This document shows, piece by piece, positions 43,358-51,398 of a stretch of DNA of 64,000 nt. How positions within the stretch are numbered: position 1 is the stretch's first letter; every line of letters begins with the position of its first letter. Both the position numbers and the translations under genes were made by a program. This stretch comes from Sporosarcina sp. FSL K6-1508. Its GTDB lineage: Bacteria; Bacillota; Bacilli; Bacillales_A; Planococcaceae. The notes under the pieces were generated by a model, which did not search any database, had not been told where the DNA came from, and worked only from the letters and a program-made list of their open reading frames with translations. Location of the stretch: the NCBI RefSeq assembly GCF_038007465.1, contig NZ_JBBOXF010000001.1:2801001-2865000 (forward strand), written 5' to 3'.

Positions 43358-43499
43358 TGTTGTGGATGTGAAATAAAGATGCGTCGTTTTTAAAAAAATT
43401 TTAATCGAAACCATGTGTTAATTTACAGAATCCTTCTTTTTCAGCAATCTGGTGAAATTTCTTGAACTTCCACAACCGGGCGCTTTTACGAAGTAACGC

Positions 43500-43545
43500 A
43501 AAAAGCCCAATTTCTCAATTTTAATACTGAGAAATTGGGCTTTTT
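43500..43545 (+). terminator. Terminator
   Basis: aaaaagcccaatttctca and its complement form a perfect 18-bp stem, then T-tract. A smaller hairpin with T-tail (cttcctt/aaggaag) follows at 43659-43688. Confidence 0.85.
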
Positions 43546-43738
43546 TCTATTTACTTATTTACTTATAGTGCATTCACGGAAGTAGTTAACCCATTACTCA
43601 ATAAGAAAAACTGCCCTGTAGTAGCTGTAGCAGTAAAAACCCGCAAAGAGTACATCAGACTTCCTTTAGTTACTAAGGAAGGTTTTTTATCGACACTTTT
43701 TCGGATATATCCGAAAACATATTCCCAGAAAAAAGGAC

Positions 43739-43878
43739 GCCACTTTAATCGGTAATTTGTACTTCAAAGTAAGCCTTTTCTAAACAATAAAAGCACTTAT
43801 CCAAGCTGTGAGCTGAATTTTAAATTTGGTTATGCAAAATAACGCTTAAAATAAGCGCAAATTACCTCTTAAAGTGAC
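43739..43878. mobile_element. Miniature Tn3-like element (inverted end pair)
   Basis: The sequence gccactttaatcggtaattt (43739-43758) and the complement of 43853-43878 (gtcactttaagaggtaattt) are inverted copies with few differences, about 90 bp apart, both related to the end sequence at 41953. No coding sequence lies between. This looks like a Tn3-derived miniature element or two abutting transposon ends. The rest of the 43358-44056 gap holds only terminators. Confidence 0.5.
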
Positions 43879-44056
43879 ATTTCAGAACCTTCAAATCATC
43901 ACGTAGAATCTGCCCACCTTTTGGAGAAGATTTATTTATGCTTGCTTCTATATCGAAGAAAGAAGGACTTCTGAACATAATATAGAATATTAGTTTAATA
44001 GTCTTTCTGCTAGTCATGTATTCTTATAATAAAATTGAAAGGAGCTTGATTTATTT

Positions 44057-44422
44057 TTGAAAACTCGACTGCAAATAAAAAAAAAGTTAGTTATTTCTGT
44101 GATTTTAATTACAGGTCTTGCATCCTTCATTGTTGGTTGTTCAAAAGATACAACTAACAATGAAGACAAAACAACTATGGAAGGAATTATAGCAAAAGTA
44201 AAGGATAATCAGATATTAGTAGTGAAGGGAGTGACAAATGAGGAAATTAAAGCGTTAGCAGAAGAAGAAGTGATAAAGAAAGCGCAAAGTGCGGCTTATT
44301 TTGAATTAAAACAGGAAGTAAAGAATCTGAAAGTTGGTAACAAGGTCAAGGTTTGGATTGAAAGCTTAGACACTTCGAATCCTGCTTACGGAATTAGTAG
44401 TAAAGTAGAAATTTTAAATTGA
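44057..44422 (+). CDS. YobA-like (DUF3221) lipoprotein
   Basis: A 121-residue lipoprotein with signal peptide and lipobox IVGC (Cys at about residue 28). The mature domain begins EGIIAKVKDNQILVVKGVTN and ends VKVWIESLDTSNPAYGISSK, resembling the DUF3221/YobA fold. TTG 44057 follows AAAGGAG at a rather long spacing. It is 20 bp upstream of the protease gene; a shared role is likely but unknown. Confidence 0.7.
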   Translation: MKTRLQIKKKLVISVILITGLASFIVGCSKDTTNNEDKTTMEGIIAKVKDNQILVVKGVTNEEIKALAEEEVIKKAQSAAYFELKQEVKNLKVGNKVKVWIESLDTSNPAYGISSKVEILN

Positions 44423-44442
44423 GTATATGAGGGGGTTAAACA

Positions 44443-45741
44443 TTGAAAAAGATTAAATCCTTTAAAGTTTTATCTACTTTGACAATAATAGTTACTACTT
44501 TATTTTTAGGTAGTTTAACATCAAATGCTACAGAAATAACACCTGATCTCTCGGAACAAATTGAATTTAGAAAAGAGTTCGGATTAGAAACAAATATAGA
44601 CAAAATTAAATCACTTAATCAAAACATAAAGTTACATGAAGAAAGTAATTTTGAAATTCCTTTGACGAAAGTTGAAGAGGAAGAATTGGAAGAAAGATTC
44701 AAAGTACAGAATGAATATATTCCTAAAATAAGAAAATTTCTGGATGAAAAATACAAAAATGAAGATTTCACTTTGTATATTAACCAGGAAAACAAAGGCG
44801 AGATAGTAATAAAATTAAAGCAGGCTAGTGAACATAAAAAAGCAACTGTACAAAAAGATTCTATGGTAAATGAATTAAAAAGTGTAGGCCCAATGTTTAG
44901 CTACAGAGTTGAAGATGGAAACTATAGTGAATCGGATTTGGATAAAATTTCTGAACAAATATGGGGAAAGAAAGACCAGCAGAACTTAGACTTTGATTCG
45001 ACCTCCGTAGATGTGATTAATCAAAAGGTAATAGTAGGGATTATAGATTATACATTAGAAAAAGAAAGACAGCTAAGGTTAGCATTTGAAGATTTCCCTT
45101 TAGAAGTAATTCAAGTAGATCCTCCAAATAATCATAGGGGTTCTTATGGTGGTGAAAAAATTGTAAATAGTAGAGGTGGTGCTTGTTCTTCTGGTTATTA
45201 TGCGAAAAGTGGAAGTAATCATTATTTAATCACTGCAGGTCACTGTAGTAGAAGTTATAACGCTAGCACCGGTGTAGTAACAAATCACACTTCTGACACC
45301 TATAAATATGAAACCACCTCTTTAGGAAATGTAAACTCAATTAGATTCGGTGGAAAAATAGATGCACTTACTATTTCCGTAAGTTCAAGTAATGCAAATA
45401 GTAATATTAATATTAATGGAGCAGTAAGAAAAATGACCTCTTCACAGGCTAGAGATGGTGATACCGTCGGACAAGCCGTATGTAAACTTGGATACGCAAC
45501 TGGAAAATCCCAATGCGGAACACTTAAAAGTAAAAATGTAGGTTATACAATCTCTGGGGCTGCCTTTTCGGGATTGAGAGGTACTAACCTAACTTCTACT
45601 GGTGGCGATAGTGGGGGAACTATGTATAATAGCTTTCAATATTTAGGTATTAATAAGGGCTCTGGTGGGGGTTATACTCAAGTATATTCTCAGATCGGAG
45701 AAATTAATTATAGTTTGGGATTAAGCACTTACTTACAATAA
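44443..45741 (+). CDS. Secreted trypsin-like (streptogrisin-type) serine protease
   Basis: A 432-residue extracellular protease precursor. Signal peptide (about 1-30), a long acidic pro-region (30-220) like that of alpha-lytic/streptogrisin proteases, then an S1 protease domain with triad H267 (ITAGHC), D307 (GKIDALT) and S390 (GGDSGG). Cys pairs near 248/268 and 347/357 probably form disulfides. TTG 44443 has GAGGGGG 8 bases upstream. Such proteases are commoner in Actinobacteria; presence here may reflect transfer. Confidence 0.92.
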   Translation: MKKIKSFKVLSTLTIIVTTLFLGSLTSNATEITPDLSEQIEFRKEFGLETNIDKIKSLNQNIKLHEESNFEIPLTKVEEEELEERFKVQNEYIPKIRKFLDEKYKNEDFTLYINQENKGEIVIKLKQASEHKKATVQKDSMVNELKSVGPMFSYRVEDGNYSESDLDKISEQIWGKKDQQNLDFDSTSVDVINQKVIVGIIDYTLEKERQLRLAFEDFPLEVIQVDPPNNHRGSYGGEKIVNSRGGACSSGYYAKSGSNHYLITAGHCSRSYNASTGVVTNHTSDTYKYETTSLGNVNSIRFGGKIDALTISVSSSNANSNININGAVRKMTSSQARDGDTVGQAVCKLGYATGKSQCGTLKSKNVGYTISGAAFSGLRGTNLTSTGGDSGGTMYNSFQYLGINKGSGGGYTQVYSQIGEINYSLGLSTYLQ

Positions 45742-45775
45742 TTTAAAATGCTAGATATTTTACTTCTAAGATTAT

Positions 45776-45815
45776 GACCCTGCCATCTCCGTGAGAGTGA
45801 TTGTAGGGTTATTTT
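45776..45815 (+). terminator. Weak terminator after protease
   Basis: accct...agggt short stem followed by atttttattt. Confidence 0.5.
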
Positions 45816-45940
45816 TATTTAGTTAGATGTAAACGTTAAACTAGATTCAACAGTTCCCCTTATGTCTCCGACATAGGTTATTACGCAAACTTGGTGAAAA
45901 GATATATGTAACCATTTCTACTTGACGGTTACATTAGTGA

Positions 45941-46007
45941 TTACGGCCACTCGATTTTACCACTCATGACATCTTTTTTACCATTGAACGCCAAGAAAAT
46001 TACCACG
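45941..46007. repeat. IS21-like end with TTACCAC direct repeats
   Basis: TTACCAC/TTACCAT motifs recur at about 45957, 45978 and 46000 (21-22 bp steps), with a related ttacggccact at 45941. On the other strand they read GTGGTAAAA, as in the multiple end repeats of IS21-family elements. No istA or istB is present. Confidence 0.4.
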
Positions 46008-46185
46008 CAATGCCACCGTGTGTACCAACACATGGAGACGCATACCAGCTGGGGAAAAAGTGGTTTTTAACAGTACGACCGTAAAGCGGCATGCGCTGGA
46101 TAACAACTTGACACCGAGCCTCTACGGGCATGAGTCCCAAGCCAGGAAACCAGCAGCGCGTGCTGGCTTGCCCCGCCAAGGAGGT

Positions 46186-46490
46186 TTATGCAAAGCTTCG
46201 CATAATCCCCCTTATGCAAAGTAGATGATTATGCAAAGTAACCTAAGAAAACCTTGTAAGTACGGTATTTCAATTTGATTTACTTTGCATAATGATTTCC
46301 GAAAAGAGCTGGAGTCTAGCCTCTTAAAACAAGAAAAGCACAATAATCAGAACTTATATAAGCAATTCGAGTACATTTTCGGGATTATTTGAGTAAGAAA
46401 TCAAATATATTATGCAAAGTAAATAGGGACGATATCCTTTAGTAATAGGCTTTTTGACTGTTACTTAGCATAATTACTTACTTTGCATAA
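46186..46490. repeat. Cluster of TTATGCAAAGTA motifs in both orientations
   Basis: TTATGCAAAG(TA) occurs at 46186, 46212, 46229 and 46410 on the plus strand and as tactttgcataa at 46281 and 46479, with a degenerate copy at 46463. No gene explains them. The rest of 45742-46473 holds the IS21-like end and a GC-richer stretch (46010-46180). Confidence 0.7.
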
Positions 46491-46740
46491 GGCTATCATG
46501 CCCGCCTCTCAGTGTAAAGTTGTAAGCGGAAGAATCGGCAGCCTCTCCCCAGTCGTTGTATATCCATGTCTCTCGCACGCAGGAATCTATTAATATAAAG
46601 GTATGAAGTGGTAAACGCCTGTCGTTTTCTGGAACATTTATTGTCATTACATGGTAAAAAGGATGTCGCGGGTGGTACATTTCATTGGCTGTAATCATTG
46701 AGCTAAGAAAGAAATAATAAAATGTCACATGATTTACAAT
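46474..46740 (-). pseudogene. Possible remnant of an unrecognised gene
   Basis: The minus strand encodes MYHPRHPFYHVMTINVPEND and, further on, RETWIYNDWGEAADSSAYNF, which read like a real protein segment. The frame runs into the TTATGCAAAGTA repeat at its end and, further upstream, into a terminator, so a complete gene is unlikely. No family recognised. Confidence 0.35.
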
Positions 46741-46818
46741 TATTTTAAAGAAGCAAGAGAAAGTGACTGTCCGACACTTAACCCCTACGAAGAATGGAAA
46801 ATTTTCAATAAATTTTAT

Positions 46819-46863
46819 AAGTCCATACCTGGATAACACATGGTCCGTGTGTGGACTTTTTTT
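46819..46863 (+). terminator. Terminator-like hairpin
   Basis: aagtccatac pairs with gtgtggactt (one G-U pair), then seven T. Confidence 0.55.
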
Positions 46864-46965
46864 CATATACTTATGTCATTGTAGGTTTAGAAAGTGGATA
46901 TAAAGTTTAATCTAAACATACCTTCTCCACAACATTTGACTCAGAGCCTATTTTTATCCACTTGC

Positions 46966-46986
46966 AAATAGTAATGATTACGTTTA
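46966..46986. promoter_or_regulatory. Zur box upstream of znuA-like gene
   Basis: GTAATGATTACGTTT preceded by AAATA matches the Zur box (AAATCGTAATNATTACGATTT) at nearly all positions and lies 43 bp before the start, implying repression by zinc. Confidence 0.8.
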
Positions 46987-47028
46987 AGGTGAAAAAGCAC
47001 TTAATTAGAATAAAGGGGAGAATAGACA

Positions 47029-48027
47029 GTGAATAATAAATTTTTTGGCGCGATATCATTTATTATTGGGATATTGATTTTAACTGCTTGTAGTAATGGG
47101 GGATTACCAACTTCCGAAGAAAGTGATGAAAGTAAGCTGGAAATATATACAACCATCTATCCATTTCAATATTTTACAGAGCGAATTGGGGGAAAAGCTG
47201 TTTCAACCAAAAGTATTGTACCTCCTGGGGCCGATGCTCATTCAATAGACATCACGATGAAGGAAATGAAGAAATTAGCAGATAGTGATGCATTCATACA
47301 TTCAGGAACAGGGTTAGAGAGCTTTGCTAAAGCTGTAATTAATGCGATGGAAAATGAAAATGTGAAAATTATCAATGCCACAGAGAATGTTAAATTAATT
47401 AATGGACAAGTTGATGTTCATAATGAGGAAGAAGAAAATTCGGATGAGCATAGTGAAGAAGAAAATGAAGATGTTCATGTCGAACATGGTGATGAGTTAG
47501 CTGTCGATCCACATGCATGGTTAGATCCTATTCGTTCAACAATAATTGCTGAAAATATCAAAAATGCATTAATTGAATTAAATCCGGAAAACAAGCTGGT
47601 ATTTGAAGAAAATTTCAATTCTTTAAAGAAGGATTTAGAGCAATTAAATAAAGAATTCACTGATATGATTAATAATTCAAAAGGTAAAACTTTTATTGTC
47701 TCTCATTCTGCATATGGTTATTGGGAAGATGCATATGGCTTAAATCAAATTGCTATCAGTGGTTTATCTCCATTTGATGAGCCTTCTCAATCTAAAATAG
47801 TAGAAATAATAAAATCTGTGAAAGAAAACAACTTACAATACATTTATTATGAGCCTAATGTTAAGAATAAAATAGCTAATACTGTAAAAAAAGAAACAGG
47901 ATTAGAAACTTTGACTTTAAATAATCTTGAATCGATTTCTAAAGAAAGTATTGAATCTAACGAAGATTATCTAAGTTTAATGAAAAAAAATATTGAATCA
48001 CTTAGCCAAGAACTTACTCAGAAATAG
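47029..48027 (+). CDS. znuA: Zinc ABC transporter substrate-binding lipoprotein (ZnuA/AdcA type)
   Basis: A 332-residue cluster-A1 metal-binding protein. Lipobox LTAC (Cys at about residue 21); metal-site His in GADAHSIDITM (about 66-76), DPHAWLDP, SHSAYGYWED and a His/Asp/Glu-rich loop (VHNEEEENSDEHSEEENEDV) that scavenges zinc. The upstream Zur box agrees with a zinc role. No ATPase or permease gene lies beside it, so it must work with a transporter encoded elsewhere. Confidence 0.92.
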   Translation: MNNKFFGAISFIIGILILTACSNGGLPTSEESDESKLEIYTTIYPFQYFTERIGGKAVSTKSIVPPGADAHSIDITMKEMKKLADSDAFIHSGTGLESFAKAVINAMENENVKIINATENVKLINGQVDVHNEEEENSDEHSEEENEDVHVEHGDELAVDPHAWLDPIRSTIIAENIKNALIELNPENKLVFEENFNSLKKDLEQLNKEFTDMINNSKGKTFIVSHSAYGYWEDAYGLNQIAISGLSPFDEPSQSKIVEIIKSVKENNLQYIYYEPNVKNKIANTVKKETGLETLTLNNLESISKESIESNEDYLSLMKKNIESLSQELTQK

Positions 48028-48083
48028 AATTGGATGTAAAGTGTTATCTATATTTAGTGTTTAATAAAATACTATATTTGTGT

Positions 48084-48120
48084 AAAACTGCAATGACAAG
48101 TCCAGTCTTTGCAGTTTTTT
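48084..48120 (+). terminator. Terminator after znuA
   Basis: aaaactgcaa...ttgcagtttt stem with T-tail. Confidence 0.75.
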
Positions 48121-48221
48121 GTTTTTTCAATACGTAAAAGGCACGAATTTGTATTAAATCACGATCGTTTATGATCATTGGGTCCCGAAAAAAGTTTACA
48201 TACACTTTCGTTACTGAAAAA

Positions 48222-48250
48222 TCTTAAGAAAGTCTTAAGAAAATCTTAAG
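48222..48250. promoter_or_regulatory. Three TCTTAAG repeats at 11-bp steps
   Basis: tcttaag starts at 48222, 48233 and 48244, one helical turn apart, upstream of the asnB-like gene. Such phasing is typical for OmpR/PhoP-class response-regulator sites; the binding protein is unknown. Confidence 0.6.
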
Positions 48251-48266
48251 ATATAACCACAAAATT

Positions 48267-48335
48267 GGGTGCTTCTTCTGCAAATTTTTTGCACATTAAA
48301 AAGGTATACTTTTTTAGCACCCCAAAAATGGTGCT
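48267..48335 (+). promoter_or_regulatory. Leader with alternative hairpins before asnB-like gene
   Basis: agcaccc (48316-48322) can pair with gggtgct upstream (48267-48273) or with ggtgct downstream (48330-48335), mutually exclusively. This suggests attenuation or a folded 5' leader. No T-box or known riboswitch core was found. Confidence 0.45.
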
Positions 48336-48367
48336 TAGTTTAAACAAAACGAATGGGGTTACAACGC

Positions 48368-50188
48368 ATGAGTGGATTTACTGGGTTTATTGGAGAAACA
48401 AAAAATGCTTCAGTTGTTTTAGAGCGCATGATGGACAATATCATCCATCGCGGTCCTGACTCGTCGGGTATGTTTATAGAAAACGAAGCAGCACTCGGAT
48501 TTCGTCGTTTAAGTAATATTGATTTAGAGTATGGGAGCCAGCCGTATTACAAAGAGGAAGAATTACTTGTTTTGGTTTTCAATGGGCAAATTTATAACTC
48601 CCAAGAGTTAAGGGAGGAACTTATTTCTAATGGTTATGTATTCAAAACCCATACAGATAGCGAAGTATTGATCCGTGGATACCAAGAGTACGGGGAAAGT
48701 CTGACTGGTAAATTACGGGGGATGTTCGCATTTGTTATTTGGGATCGGAAAAGAAAAAAACTATTTGGCGCACGTGATATGTTTGGCATTAAACCATTTT
48801 ATTATGCACATATGAATGGTACATTATTTTTTGGCTCTGAGATTAAAAGCTTTCTGCCACATATTCATTTCAATAAAGAATTAAACGAAAATGCCTTGAA
48901 GCCTTATTTAACGTTTCAGTTTTCGGTATTAAACGAAACATTTTTTAAAGGTGTTTTTAAATTACCAGCAGCGCATTATATGACGTATGAGGACGGACAA
49001 ATTAATATCCAGCGTTACTGGGCTCCAAAATTCAACCCAACAGATCAACCTTTGGAAGAGATTGTAGATGAACTTGATAAAGTGGTAAGAGAATCTATAC
49101 ATGTACATCAAATTAGTGATGTACAGGTTGGTTCCTTTTTATCAAGCGGCGTTGATTCAAGTTATGTTGCATCTGTGTTGAAGCCAGAAAAGACATTTAC
49201 GGTGGGTTTTGGTAACCAAAGTTTCTCCGAAATCGATAATGCAAAGAAACTATCTAACGAATTAGGAATTGAAAATAGCAATGCAATTTTAGATCCCGAC
49301 CTCTGCTTTGAGAAGTTGGAGGACATTCAATATATGATGGATGAACCACATTCAGATCCATCAATCGTGCCGTTGTATTTTTTGGCGGAGCTTGCAAGCC
49401 GTGATGTAAAGGTCATATTTTCCGGAGAAGGTGCTGATGAATTATTTGGCGGATACGATGAGTACGATTCGACAGTCTTAATGAAGAAGTATAAAAAACT
49501 TCCACATTCAGTTCGCAAACCTTTGGGCATACTATCAAAACATTTACCAGAAGTAAGAGGAAAGAAATTCTTGATAAAAGGTGGTCTTTCACCAGAAGAG
49601 TGGTTTATTGGACAAGCAAGAATATTTGAAGAAAAAGCAGTGAGTAAAATTTTAACAAGCTCGTATAACAACACACCTACCGTAAAAGAAATCGTTAAAC
49701 CATATTATGACCAAGTGAAGGGCGAAGACGATGTTACAAAAATGCAGTATTTAGACTTAAACCTTTGGTTAGTGGATGATATTTTATTGAAAGCAGATAA
49801 GATGAGTATGGCACATTCTATTGATGTACGGATGCCATTTTTAGACCGTGAAGTAATGAAAATCGCCTCAAAAGTACCTACAAAATACCGCGTAAATAAT
49901 ATAGATACGAAATATGCATTTCGAATCGCTGCAAAACGGACGTTGCCAGAAGAATATGCGAACCGTAAAAAAATCGGCTTCCCAGTTCCGATTCGCCATT
50001 GGATTCGTGAGGAAAAATACTATTTGAAAATCAAGTCTTATTTTGAAAGTGTAGAGGCGGCTCAATTTTTTAATCAGCAGTCAATTATGGACTTGTTAAA
50101 TGAACATTATAATGGTAAAGCTAATAATGGACGAAAAGTATGGACAATCTATTCGTTCCTAATTTGGCATAAGAAGTATTTTGGTTAA
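48368..50188 (+). CDS. Asparagine synthase-like protein with Ser for the catalytic Cys
   Basis: A 606-residue class II glutamine-amidotransferase/asparagine-synthetase protein. N-terminal glutaminase fold: MSGFTGFIGE, IIHRGPDSSGMF, FNGQIYNSQELRE, LRGMFAFVIWD; C-terminal synthetase with PP-loop FLSSGVDSSYVA (about 257) and FSGEGADELFGGYDEY. In AsnB the initiator Met is removed to expose a Cys nucleophile; here position 2 is Ser (ATG AGT). Glutaminase activity should be lost or changed, so it may use ammonia or transfer to another acceptor. ATG 48368 (GGGG upstream) is chosen over ATG 48353. Confidence 0.9.
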   Translation: MSGFTGFIGETKNASVVLERMMDNIIHRGPDSSGMFIENEAALGFRRLSNIDLEYGSQPYYKEEELLVLVFNGQIYNSQELREELISNGYVFKTHTDSEVLIRGYQEYGESLTGKLRGMFAFVIWDRKRKKLFGARDMFGIKPFYYAHMNGTLFFGSEIKSFLPHIHFNKELNENALKPYLTFQFSVLNETFFKGVFKLPAAHYMTYEDGQINIQRYWAPKFNPTDQPLEEIVDELDKVVRESIHVHQISDVQVGSFLSSGVDSSYVASVLKPEKTFTVGFGNQSFSEIDNAKKLSNELGIENSNAILDPDLCFEKLEDIQYMMDEPHSDPSIVPLYFLAELASRDVKVIFSGEGADELFGGYDEYDSTVLMKKYKKLPHSVRKPLGILSKHLPEVRGKKFLIKGGLSPEEWFIGQARIFEEKAVSKILTSSYNNTPTVKEIVKPYYDQVKGEDDVTKMQYLDLNLWLVDDILLKADKMSMAHSIDVRMPFLDREVMKIASKVPTKYRVNNIDTKYAFRIAAKRTLPEEYANRKKIGFPVPIRHWIREEKYYLKIKSYFESVEAAQFFNQQSIMDLLNEHYNGKANNGRKVWTIYSFLIWHKKYFG

Positions 50189-50512
50189 GAATTTCATAGT
50201 GGTGGCGAAAAGACATGGTAACTAATCGTGTAGTTTTATTTTTATAGGCACTGTTCCTTCTAATCGCAATAGGTTGTATTAATGGCGAAAATTGCAATGC
50301 TCAATAACATTAATATAGCTTTGATGACGAGGGTATTATTACCGGCGGTCCACCATAGATTCTGTTTCATTTCCAATTGGTCGCCCTTGGGAGTTTAATA
50401 ATATTTACGACACCGAGCGGATTCTCTTAACAAGGATGAAATCCACCTTCTACAAACAACTTGAATGCAGAAAATAAACGGTTATCACAATTTATGAAAC
50501 CCGGTGGTGTGT
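50189..50512. other. Gene-free stretch
   Basis: No complete gene or clear regulatory element is visible. Confidence 0.5.
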
Positions 50513-51061
50513 ATGGTAGAAGAGATTCTGCAATGGTTCGAAAATAGTGGTTTACTTGCTGTTTGGATAAGTATCATTTTAAATATTAGTATTAGTGTCT
50601 TGGGCTTTATACCAAGCGTATTTATAACGGCAGCAAATATTAGTTTCTTTGGGTTTGGGAAAGGTTTAATTCTTTCTATTCTAGGAGAGGCTTTGGGAGC
50701 AATGATAAGCTTTTACCTATATCGAAAAGGTATAAACAAAATAAAAACTAAGTTCATAATTAACAATAAATATTTAAATAGGTTACAACAAAGCAAAGGA
50801 ATGGAAGCTTTTTTACTAATTTTAGCACTCAGGGTTTTCCCGTTTGTACCATCAGGTTTAGTTACTTTGGCAAGTGCGGGTAGCAACGTTGGAATGCTGA
50901 ATTTTTCTATAGCCAGTACACTTGGGAAAATACCTGCTCTTGTTATAGAAGCATACTCTACACAGCAAATGCTCAATTGGAGTGGGCAGGGAAAAGTGAT
51001 CTTAGGAATTTCATCTTTAATCATTATTAGTATATTAATAATAAAGAGTGCCTCTAAATAA
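50513..51061 (+). CDS. VTT-domain (TVP38/TMEM64-like) membrane protein
   Basis: A 182-residue membrane protein resembling the VTT/DedA superfamily: FIPSVFITAANISFFGFGKG, then LSILGEALGAMISFYLYRKG and LALRVFPFVPSGLVTLASAG, the typical reentrant-loop motifs. These proteins act in membrane homeostasis, possibly lipid-linked transport. ATG 50513 is chosen over GTG 50504 for ribosome spacing. A terminator (aaagagt...actcttt plus T) ends at 51076. Confidence 0.8.
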   Translation: MVEEILQWFENSGLLAVWISIILNISISVLGFIPSVFITAANISFFGFGKGLILSILGEALGAMISFYLYRKGINKIKTKFIINNKYLNRLQQSKGMEAFLLILALRVFPFVPSGLVTLASAGSNVGMLNFSIASTLGKIPALVIEAYSTQQMLNWSGQGKVILGISSLIIISILIIKSASK

Positions 51062-51076
51062 AGTGGACTCTTTTTT

Positions 51077-51398
51077 GTTGTCGTCACTTCGTTTTTGACG
51101 AAATACTATGTCGTGGAATTCCACTTACAATCTACCTTTGCAACATTATAATTTCATGTATTGATTCAGATTCACATTTTTTTTTTAATAATTGCTTAAA
51201 TCGGATTATCAATGAAATTTAATTGCATTACAAAAGAAGGAAGAAATAATATTGATTCTCAATCTCCATAATTCCTGCAAACTTTTAAAGTACAGTAAAT
51301 GCTGAACCTTTATTTTTGAAAAACTATAAATAAGGCAGAAAACGAGCTAAACATTTTCGGTTTTTCAACAATTAGATGAAGGATAAGGAGAAAAAACT
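51077..51398. other. Gene-free stretch upstream of mreB-like gene
   Basis: AT-rich; no gene is seen. It should hold the promoter of the mreB-like gene, but no clear boxes could be assigned. GGATAAGGAG precedes the ATG at 51399. Confidence 0.5.

Noticed and set aside
46018..46224. 68-codon plus-strand frame in the GC-richer stretch
   Set aside because: No ribosome site or protein-like pattern; it overlaps a possible structured RNA and runs into the TTATGCAAAGTA repeats.
46474..46866. Full 130-codon minus-strand frame as a gene
   Set aside because: Its 5' part crosses a plus-strand terminator and its end lies in a repeat; only the middle reads like protein, so it is listed as a possible remnant.
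48353..48367. Upstream ATG 48353 as start of the asnB-like gene
   Set aside because: It lacks a ribosome site, and class II amidotransferases need the nucleophile directly after Met; starting at 48368 fits the family.
34684..50230. 15-base identity ggtaactaatcgtgt at 34684 and near 50216
   Set aside because: A match of this length is expected by chance in an AT-rich 64-kb window, and flanks do not match.
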